Position numbers and translations under genes: made by a program
In this document: positions 24,501 to 36,500 of the stretch, in pieces
Layout of the letters: every line of letters begins with the position of its first letter
Position numbering within the stretch: position 1 is the first letter of the stretch
The notes under the pieces: generated by a model
The model's input: only the letters and a program-made list of their open reading frames with translations
The model's database searches: none
Told to the model about the DNA's origin: nothing
Assembly: GCA_029962745.1 (NCBI GenBank)
Contig: CM057154.1
Location: 20,340,857 to 20,404,856, forward strand
Reading direction: 5' to 3'
Length of the DNA: 64,000 bases
Source: Echinometra lucunter
Taxonomy: Eukaryota > Echinodermata > Echinoidea > Camarodonta > Echinometridae

Positions 24501-27500
24501 AACGCAACCAAAATGAGCACAGTTTGTGTAGAATTTTTTGCTCTTTCTGCTCATGTATTTGGTATGATTTTTAGGGCTCTGTATCAAAAGTTATTAGACC
24601 AAGCCACAAATTGTGGACCCTCTGTCACAAATGGGTTAAACCTGTGGTCTCTTGTTTTTGAAATCACAGAAAAGTATCTTTCACTATTTCAATTCACTGC
24701 CAGATGATTTGAAAGATTGTATCATAAAACCATTATGATAGTAGAATATTATTAAATAAAAACTCATTTATGTGGGTGTATTTCACAATCAGAATGTCAA
24801 AACTTAAGTTTTCGGTCCCCAAACACATCGTCAACGCAGCAACGCAGCATTGCACAGTGCCTGCCCACACGTAAAAGCAATGGGAATTCCACTGCCCGCG
24901 TAAACACAATGAAGCGCTGTGTATGTTTTACGCCGAGCTCGTTGGAATGGAGGGGTCATAACCTACTGCTGAGTATGACCGTTTTGTTGCGTTCCTCTCA
25001 TACATTTACACAAAAATTCACCGGAATTCATGCAAGGAATATCACCCAATCTCACACACATATCTTTTTATGCAAGGTGGACACTGTGAGACTATACTTG
25101 ATCAGTTCAATGCCAATTCTCCTTTTGCTACCAAAACTAGAGACTAGCTTTAATCCACTTGGATGTCTACTATACATGTACACACATTTGTCCTATTTTT
25201 TGTTTTAATCATTCAACTGACCATTCACTTGATTCATATCTTTATTTCAATTACTAGTTCTCCTAACATTTACCAGGGGCAGGCCCATCTGCAAGTATAA
25301 ACCGGCAGTATATAGGCAAACATTAGACAAAGTGGTAACATGAATTACTAACAAGTACATTATTATGTGCATTTTAGAATGATATCTTCTCGACAAGCAT
25401 TCAATTCTAAATCTCTCTCTCTCTCTTTCAAATCAAGCTCCACTGCCTTCCAATTATTGAATGTTCTTTCACCCATATGAATGCAAGTAATCCCCTTCAT
25501 TCTAACCCACATGGGGAGAGGGGGGCTGTTAAAGTGCATTTAGGGGGTTCAAAAGAACAATGGACACACCCCACTGGACACACCCCTTTTCCCATTTGCA
25601 TGTTAAAAGGGGGATTAGGGATCAGGCTTATGTCTGAAATGAAGTGAAGGTTGTTACAGAGGCGGACCCCGTGTGGGCCAACCCATCTAAAATGTACATG
25701 TACATGTACATTCATTATCCAGACACGGCAAAAAATAGTTCTTTCTAACCAATCATAAATCTTTTTTTTTTCTTTTCTCCTAACCATTTGTAACGAACAG
25801 TCATTAAAAAACCAATAAGTACAAAATACTGAGGCAAATGACATTTGGGGGGATTTCAAGAATTTCTGGACTACAGCGACTATACATGTACATACCAGTA
25901 CCAAAGACTGCTTATCACTTAGAAAATCAATAATAAGTACATGGTGTTTCTCTTAAGAATTTGCTTTCAAATCACATTAGGGTACATACTGCAGCATAAC
26001 AGCTAAAAGCATGACCTAGCCATACCGTATACAGGCTTTGCTTGCACAAAAAGCACTTTGTGCATAAAATAAGAATATTCAATCAATTTGCAGTCTAAAT
26101 TGTACAGTATGAACACACAGTACAGTAGACAGCGAACAAAGTTCTGCAGTCACTATACTGGATATGCATGTACATGGCTGTTCATATCTTTATACATACT
26201 ATATTGTGGATGAGACAAACAAAATGAAGAGAGGCATATTCAGTGCTGATCTTTTTATTAAAATGGCAGTATGTGTAATAAAGACTTGATTGTGGAGGTC
26301 TCTTTTTTCTGAAATTGTACATTTTCTTTTCTGGAACTCTCAAAATGTGAGTGTACATCTTCCTACGCTAATTTTTCTGTTGAAGCATGTACAATATAAT
26401 CCTCCATGTATCTTCGTTACAATTCATAAGGCTGAATTTTCTTTGAAAACGAATATGTAGCATTATATTTTGCTCATTATATTCCTCAAGTGTACTTCTA
26501 CTAGGCCTGTCCGCATCTAACACATGTAGACTAGGCTATCAAGGTGACCTACAAGGCAATATAGTGGACTTTACACTGAGCAGTCTTTTTGCATGACTGA
26601 CCTGGGAGAATTTCCATTCATAGAAAAACACAGTCGAATTTCTGTTCAGTGGAGTTCTACTCCATTCCTTTCACAGTTTTACTCATGAGTACACATTAGA
26701 CACATAAGTCTATGCTGTGCATATTTTTATCATTTTCTTCAAGATGTGACTACCATTTTAAGTGAAAGTATTCTTGATGTACATTTATTGTACACACTAG
26801 TCGGCAAAAGTGAAAAGGGTATGAAAATTGCAAAAATCAGGAAAAAAGGGTACACTTTTACAACAGCCTGATTTCAAAATACTTGTTTATGTGGGGAAAA
26901 CATGACAAAAATACTTGTTTAGGGTATTCTGAGATTGATTGATAATTACTTGTTGGTCCATTTGAAAATCCATGTACGAGTATGGTGTCCACGTTTTCAT
27001 GACGGTGCCCCCCCCCCCCATACCTTTTACAGTTAGAGTTTGGACACTCCTCTTTATACTGACTTTCACAAACTTCTATTGTAATATATTTCTCCTGTAC
27101 TGCCATAGGCCTAATGAATGAACTAGAAAATTGAAATGAACAATATTACAAGAATTCCATACCAATGCCAACACCCACTAATACATGTATGCGTACATGC
27201 AACCCTGTTCCATTAACATTTAGGATTCTTTTTCAATATGAACAGGTTAAAAAGTACCTTTAAGTTTTATGGGGTGGGGGGAGGGTGGAATTGATTACTG
27301 CTCACAAGTTACAGTGCCAGCTTCGCCACACCACTTAGAAGAGCATACAGGCATCAGTATCACTGTAACAAACTGCTGCTGATAACCATTTTTCCACTCA
27401 CACAGCAGCAAAAACGTCACTCTAGCACTTGCGTAAATCACTAATTGGATTGACTGCACAGACGACCGGAGAGCTAATCAATTACGTTCACCTCAGCTCA

Positions 27501-30500
27501 AGAGCGTGAGCACACAGCCTCAGTCCCACATACATGATCCCGATGGAGCTCAACGAGATAATCAAAAGTTCACTATAGTGGCAGATGCGGTTGAAATTTG
27601 CTTCAAGTTTGCTTCAAATTTTTCTGTGACAGATTTCAAGAGGATTCTTAAGTTGGGATAATCATTACTATGCAGTGTAAAGTATCAACTGAAAATATGC
27701 AGGCATAGCTCAGAGTGTATTCTCCTTACTTAAATTACATGTAAATGAGAATTACATACTATACTTATGATTATACAAATTTTTAAAATGAATTTGGAGT
27801 CAGTGGCAAGTATATTTGCAATCTACATTGTAAATATATATCTATATTTCATAATTTAGAATAAAGAACAAACAAATGAATAAATGAATTTAAATATATG
27901 AATGAATGAACATATAAATAAATAGATAACTAATTAAATAAATGAATGAATGGGGAAAATGGATGTACAGTATACAACTATAAAATGAGTTTATATGTTA
28001 AGTTGAATTTGAATTTTAATTAAGAGAGAATTTGGTTTAAATCTACACAGTATTCCATGAAGCAAACTTGCAAATATGCACTTGTATTCAAAGTTGCAAA
28101 CTTAAAGCGAACCAATAAAGTCAGATAAGTGCATCTTGAATTTGAATCCGTATGACTTAATGATTCATCGAATACGGCCTGTGGGGGAAACCCATCGTTT
28201 CATAAGTTTCTAATACCTTCTTTTATTTTTAAGACCACTGCACTTTCATCTTCATCCCATTCTAACTAACATTCATAACATTCAACTTCTTGCTGAAATT
28301 TGTCTTACTTCCATTCCTCTCAAATGACACGGTCAAATTGGCCATATAAATGTCCACATATTGTATGTATGTTCAACTCAAAGTTTTCATGTGTAATAGA
28401 CCTTTAAGACCTTTAAGATTTCACTGAGATAAAAATGAACTTATACATGCACAGTCTACCCTGCAGTAAATTTTATGAATTTCCTCTAGGGAATTTGCTG
28501 GTATGAGTTCCTTCAATCAAAAAAATATAATAAAAGACAAGACTTCCTATATGCATCACGTATAGAATGTACAGGTAGGCAAACAACATTCTTCAGCCTA
28601 AACACCAGTTGAACACAGGTCAATAATAATGTGGGATATGTGTATTGGCTAATTCCCGAACACCCATGCCTGAGATATAGCGGGCATTGTGGTCAATGGT
28701 TACTACAGCATAGTGAGCATACGTGTACATAGTCTTTGATACATGGGCATTAGGCATCATCCAAAATTCATTTGAGGTCCATTTTTATGTAATAGGAATT
28801 GCATGAGTTGGTATTGTAAGACTGATTTGTATTGATACTTAATTCCTACCTCAATGTCCAAAAGACTGCTTTTCATCTTTTCATCGGATTTAAATCACGT
28901 TGATTTAAATCACCATGATTTTTAAAAAAAAATCATTGATTTAAATCACTTCCATTGAAACATGTACAAATCATTGACAAATTATTTGTTCAAGGCAGTT
29001 TCAATTCTTCAAATCAACTGAAAAACTTTGAATTAACTTTATATCAATTGAAAAACTTTGAATTAACTTTATATCAACAAAAAATTAACAAATCCTTTCT
29101 ATCTACTTAAAACAAATTAAAATCAAGTCAATAAAATCAGCTGATTCCTTAAAAATTAGAGATTTGTGTCGTCAACAGTTACTCCATTTTTTGTAAATGT
29201 CAAGTTTTTCTTCTGAAATTTTACATTCTTTGTCAGTTATTAATAGTGAAACAAGTTTCTTATCTATTTCTTATCATTTATCACACAATCCAAGACTTTT
29301 CAGAGAGCAGTAGTGTATAAAATATAATAAGTAAAAGTCAATGACAAAAGGTTTGTTGGCAGTTTTCCAGTTTTGATCCTTCACAGTTATACTTCTATCA
29401 TGTGAAATTAAAAAAAATCAACTAATCAACTGATTCCACATGCATATTTCTTCTTGTTACATTTATCATACAATTAACATAATGTAGTACAGTCACAATT
29501 TGACTGTTGCAAAAAGCTTTCTCATATACCTTTTAAGTCACTAGCTCATTTTATGTTCAGTGCTATGGAAGTTTTGTATTTGCATGTAGCTATGGAAAGA
29601 GGATCTATAAAAACAATTTGCAAAATTCAAAATAAACTTTTAAAACTACATTTAATTCTTAAGATGTAGGTACTTACATGTAAGTTACAATCAATTACAG
29701 TTGTAAGTTGTGTCTGATTTAAAATACAATACTTCTTTTTGTAATACATATGTCGTAATATAAGCAGTTTTGCTGGTTTTATCCTTTTAGTCAAACTTAC
29801 AATTGTATAGGGTCAAAAGGTTTTTTTTCCTACTTCATGTATCAAATAGATTTTTAGAGAACATATGAATAAGAATTGTAGATTAATGTAAAAATCACAG
29901 TAACATAATGTAGTGTAGTCATCCTTTGACTAAGCTGTCTCTTATATTGGTCTCCAACAATGACAGTTTTGCATCTCTATCTGTAGCAATGGATGAGCTT
30001 TAATACCAATTTGTAAAACTGTCACAAAGCTGTTGAGTGCACATTTAGATACAATTTTCTCTGAGGAGTGTCTGGAGATTTTCCTCTGGGATTTTTTTTA
30101 AATACTGAGTGGAAATTCACAGAAGGGAATATTCTCTACTCACTGGGAATTCCTTATGGAAGTTTCCTTCATAGCCCTACATGTATGTATGATAGAATTA
30201 CATGTAAGTTCATATTCATGATTGCACAAATTGATTTTTATTTGCCCATTTTGACTAGATTTAGTTACAAATCATTATGGTTAAGAAAAATATTAGGATT
30301 GAAATGTGTGATAACATTAAAATTGATGTCATTGTAGGGTGAGGTCTTTTGGTATTTAAGCTTTTTTTCGAATGAACTTTAAAAAAATAAAAAAAAATAA
30401 AAAAAATCCGATTTAAATAAAAAAAATCTGATTTAAATTTTAAAAATCCGATTTTTAAAAAAAATAAAAAAAATCGCCAACCCTGCTTGTGATCCAACTG

Positions 30501-33500
30501 AAGGAATGTTATGAAAATAAGATATTTCATCATCCTACAGTGCAAAGAGCAAACCTTTTTGTAGAATTTTGTGGATACTGTAAATGATTTATATATCTTC
30601 ATCTAAAACAGAGGTCACCTGCTGTAGAAATTTACATTGTCCAACATACAGTTGATCCCCTGTGTAGAGTACATTGTACATGACTACAGGTACAGTGTAG
30701 ATTATGGCAAAATGTGAAATGCTGAAAGTGAAATTCTAGCAACTACAACTGTAACTTAGGAAATTAAAGGAATCACTTGGAAATTAATCATTTGTTGAAT
30801 ATAGCTTAAAAGGTCGACAAGTTGTAATAAACAATAATTGAGTATTCCGCAAAAAACAAAACCAGATTACATTACATGTAGAGGGAATTTAAAGAAGCAT
30901 GTACATTTACATGTACATGTACATGTAGCAAGGATTACGGATCAAATTTAGAATTCTTACAGACTATTTTTCATCTTCAGGACACTTCCCTTCACTGCTG
31001 GTGATTCCTGAAGACAAGATAGGTACATGTAATAGAATCTCGACCTATCCAAACTACCAAAGACATCATTTACCAACCCTTTCTATAAATTTTACAAAGG
31101 GCAAGCTATTTCAGGTACATCAAGCGACCATGCAAATATTTTCAACCACAAACGACATGTAAACAGTTGCCATGATATGGCAGTATCACTGTTAACATGA
31201 AGGAAACCACAATGACTAATTCTCAAAATTGAGCTAATCTGATAACGAAAGAGGATATAGTGTGAGCATGCACTAGACTCTAGTTGTGCTCAATGTATGT
31301 GAGAGTTTGGCTAAACTGGCTGAAAAAGCCTAAAAGCAGCCCGAAAATTCCTTGACCAATACAAGTGAAAGGCACATATCACGTATTTCATAAAACCTAG
31401 AAAAAAAAAAAAAGTTTCCAATTTGAGCCGATTATTCTGGTCCGGGCCTTGTTGTTGCTATCTCTTCAACTTTAAGGCCCGAATTCACAAAGGTGGTTTC
31501 AGTCAAAACCGTGGTCTAAACCATGGTTTCAAACCACGGTTCAGACCACGGTTTCAAAATTGCGATTCACAAAGGTGGTTTCAAGTGAAACCACGGTTTC
31601 ATCTCCTGCTTTTACGTCATCATTTTGAGTCAACTGTTTGGGGTGGTCTGAAACTGTGGTTTCAGATGAAACCGTGGTTTTACCCTCGTTTTAACCAATC
31701 AGAGTGCAGCATTTTGTGCAGCAGACAGCCACCGGCGGTCAGCGTAGCGGAAAGAACTTTTTTTGGCAGCAAGATTTGAGGAGCGAAGCCTTTTTTCCCG
31801 AGCCCTATCTAGAATGAAATCGTGAGTAATTTACCGATTCCTAGAGATTTCTAATTAGAAATTATCTTTTCTTCACATTTGTACGTATTTTGTTGTGCAG
31901 AAAAGTAAATATGATGATAATAAAAGCATGCTGTTTGGAGCAGAGCGCCAGTGTGGAGCTCAGTGGAGCATAATCGCAAGCAGGTTAATTTTTCAGTCCC
32001 AGGTGTTTATTTTTGTGTCCCTTCATCACAACGACTTGAAGACTGGATCGAGATCGAGTAAGGCTGGAGTGAGACTTGAACTCGGCTAATAATATCCAGC
32101 CTGCATTAATGCATGGATGTTCATCAAAATTTCATTATATGATAATGAACAATTATTGCATATTGCGCTTGGGTGCTATAACGCACTTTCATATCACAGG
32201 CGACACACGTAGACCTAACGTTAGATCTAGATCTAGATCTAGACCGAAGTGTTCTGTCTCTAACACTAAACAGTAACAATCGTCGTTAGCCTCGTATTTT
32301 GGTAGGGTCGGCACTCCTCCTTTTTAGAAAGGAGGAGTGCCGACCCTGTCAGAATAGAGGCTAACGACGACTGTTAGAGACAGAACACTTCGGTCTAATC
32401 TACATGTAGATCTAACTTTAGGCCTAGTCTAGGTCTATTTTCAATTCAGTTGAATTGAAAATGAAATGAATGAATCTGCTTCAAATTTCACAAATCACAG
32501 AGCATGGATGCAGCAACATGTCAATGTCATGTGTACTGTGATAGACTCTAATGTTGATTCGAGTCTGAAATCTAGATCTGTACAAATTTTAACCTGAATT
32601 TGAATAAAGTCTTTCCGGTAATCATGGGTTTAACTTTTAGGGGTATAAATTATTTGCACTTACATTTGACTGCTAACTTCAGCACACCGCTTCAGACTGT
32701 CATGTATGGATTAGATCTATGGTTAGGATTATGGTTAGGATTGGGATTAGTATTAGGATTAGAGTTAGGGTCAGGATAAGGGTTAGGGTTAGGTTTACGG
32801 TCACACAACTAGCCTGGAGGCATCTGGAGAGGTGTGCTGAAGTTAGCAGTCAAATGTAAGTGCAAATAATTTATACCCCTAAAACCCAGGATTACCGTCT
32901 TTCCAAGGGAACCTCCATTTATTTATGGCTTTGAAAGTTTGAACTTTGATGTTGTTGCTCAGTATCCCCCAGGCCAGGCCCTGCTGCGCGCTGTGTGCTA
33001 CGTGTTTCGCTCTCTGCATCAGTGCATGTAGATTCTGCTTTCTGTTCCTAAACTGAAGCTAGAATCTACATGTACATCATGAGTCATGTCATACTTGCTA
33101 ACTCTACTGATCTAGGCGGTAATCTATAGAGGTCTACATGGTATTGGTATAGACCACCGTAGTACAGAAGGGCGTTTTGAATAGCGAAACTAATTGCCAA
33201 CGGAAACGCGAAATATATTGACTTCTAAAGATCTATAACAGAGAAGAAAAGTTTTGATTTTACTTACAGCAATGGTCCTGAGGCTCTCAATTTCCCCTTT
33301 CTGCTTCATATCTGATGAATGAACTGAAAATGATGAATTTTAAAAAGAAAACTGACGCATATCAGACTTGACAGCATTCTGTCGAGTAACCAATAGAAAA
33401 GCATGCTATGCAGTTTCGGTACAGAATTGTCACTTTTGTGGGACGAGGTCAATTCATTGACCATGTACACAGGATGAGTGGTATAGACTTCCGCTTTACA

Positions 33501-36500
33501 TGGAATTTGACGCTTCCCTTGCTGTATATACTAGAAACACCAAAAAATGTAGTAATAGGGGTCTAGTAATCTGTGATGTGGCAATTTAAGTTTTTGCTAA
33601 CTTTACATGTAGACCCATCTATAATGTGGGATAACACAGGAAAGTTTGCAAAAATTTAGATTGTTGGCTTAAGGATGGCACAAATGCGCACATGAAGTGA
33701 AGCGAACCATAGGAGGACCGTACTGAGCAACAAAATCGGAGGCCGAAGCTGTGTAAATCAAGGTTTTCTTTGGTCCAATTTTATTCCAATGCAGTTGCAA
33801 AATTGAATACATGTTGCTGATCATTATGTTAAATTTATTGAATGCAGAGTTGTTCATTACAATTGGAAATATGGATACGAAAGTGGATTAACGCCTTGTC
33901 GTGAGACTGAATCTCGAATTCTCAATCACATTAATAAGAAGCATACAGCAGATTGAGAACAACCCTGAAAATTGTTGATGTACAGTACATGTATGTATTG
34001 TATGTACACTCATTTCCAATAATTTTTGCCTTCAATATTTAATTTTGCCTCTAATTCCAACGTTATTTTACATACAGAGAGCTGACAGAAAACAGCAAGG
34101 TCTCTTGGACCGGAGGAATCCATTTGAATGCACTCTGCCTCATGAGCATGCTTGAACGAAATGATCCATCATAGCTGCCTGTGATCGTGCAGGTATTGAT
34201 TGCTCTATTTTTTTTTTTTTTAATATTAGTTGTACTCACTGAATTTGCACTTTTATTGTTTATCATATTGTTAATTCTTTTTTATCCTCAAATAATATTG
34301 AAGAGAAGAGGGGCATATGAGGAGAAGTTAGTGCTTTGAGATTTGAAAATCAATTTAAATGTGGAGGTTCTTTAATGTATGGCATTGTTAATTACATGGA
34401 ATTTTTTGAGCAAGGCACTAAACATATTGTAACATTGTAATCCTTTTGCGGAAGCGAATCTCGGTCTTTAACAGTTCTGATATGCTGCTAAGTCATCTTG
34501 ATATCTTAATCATTTAAAAATGTCATTTTAAGAGAGAATATCACAATACATGTAATTCCAAATTTCATTTTTCAATATTTTTTACTATAAGGAGTGAAAA
34601 ATTGAGCACCATTCAATTCTCACCATCTAAAAATGACTTGCTCTGCTTGTAAAATTGTTCATGCAGCAGTTGCAAGTGTGTTATGAAAAGAAGGCATAAT
34701 TTCTGTAAGTTTGTTATGCTAATATTAAATCACAAATTGATTATTTTTTTTCATTTTTTTTTTCTTCTTGAATGTCAAATTAATGATGCATAGTTCTGTT
34801 GTTTTATTTATTTATTTTTTTTCATATATATATATTTTTTAAATTTAAAGGTCAATATTTCTGAGAAAATATTATCAACCTGGTATCTGTTGATATGTAA
34901 TTACAGGATCATTCCATAGGATGCATGGTGATGACTGATGAGGCATGAATATCGCAATCATCTGTTTGCAGAGACATCAGAGAGGTTTCCAAAGCTATCG
35001 CAAGAAGGAAGAGAGAATTCATGCAGTTTCCAAGTACGAAAGAAGAGGTCGAATCTACCCATCAGTGATTCTATGAGTATTGCGGATTCCAGGTGGCATA
35101 GGTGGCATGTAGGTGCTATTAATTGGACTCGTGTCAAATTCATGGATCAGAGTTAACTGAAAGAACTGAAGAGGCAAGGGCAATGTGGTACCAGGTGGCT
35201 ATATGGAGATAGTGGAATGTGAATAAGTTTTTTGATAATCATCTGTAATTATCCTTAACCTTAAGCAGGGGGGGGGGGGGGTCTGCCCAGATGTTTCGCG
35301 TGATATGTCTCTAATATGCAAAGCAGTCGATGCGCCATTTCATGATTTTTTTTTCTTTTCACGTGCCCCCTTCCACCACTTGGTTGGCCAAAAAATAATA
35401 CACACAAACACACCCTCTTTTGTACTTGGAACCCCCCCCCCCCCCCCTGTTGCGGAGAAGTTTGTTATGACAAGGTTTGTCTTTAGTTACATATTTTTCT
35501 TTGCAATATGAATTAGTCTCATAAGTGCTTTTGATTAGGCAGCTAGATATTGGTGCTCTACAAATACATCAATTCGATTGAATTGGAATTGCAGTATATC
35601 ATAATTTCAAAATGAAAACAGTTTAAAAAACATATTTGAATAAGTTTTGAATAAAAATTGATTGAAATTCTATAGTAGAATCCTATTTAAGGCTATCCTC
35701 AATTCATATATTTAGATGAGCTGCACATTGTCTTACTCCTTTCCTTTTTTACAAGTTCTCAAAACAAATTATAGTTCAGTGTGTATGTGTTAATGAACAT
35801 TCCTATCACAGTAAATTGTCAATTACATATTGCATCTGGCAAATTGTCTTCTGAAATATTATGTTCAAATTGTTAGAATATGAGTCATGAATAATTAATG
35901 AATTTGATAGGCATATGTAATGCAGTTCATATATGAATCAAATAGTGCTTAAAACCTTAGACAAGAACAAGTCAGCAACACATCACTGTATGCAATTATA
36001 CAAAAATATGAATACGTATTAATTTCAGAACACTCATATTTACAGCTACATATATTACCTACAAGGTTCATGTAATAAAATTTTGATATACTATCTCTGT
36101 TTATATGTACATACAGAAAATATCCATGTTTAGAGCCCGTTTGGTCTCGTCCCACGTGGTCCATTTTGTCTACAACCAGTTCGTCTAATGACCTTTTGGT
36201 CTAATTGCCACTTCGCCTATTTACCATTTTGTCTAATTCTCATTTTATCTAATGCCCATTGCGTCTAATGTCCGCTTGGTCTAACATCACTTAGTCTAAT
36301 ACCAAATGCAGTTAGACAGTTTGGTTATTAGACGAATTTGTAATTAGGCCAAGTGGTCATTACATTAGACCAAATGGAATTAGACCAAGTATGTATTAGA
36401 CCAAATTGATAGTATATCAAATGGGTTTAGCCAATATGGTATTAGACAATCAGGTAATTAGACCATCTGCTGGTAGACCAAGTGGATATAAACCTGGCAT

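Noticed and set aside
25655..25690. CAGAGGCGGACC end-like word resembling a hAT terminus
   Set aside because: No matching opposite end or target duplication was found nearby.
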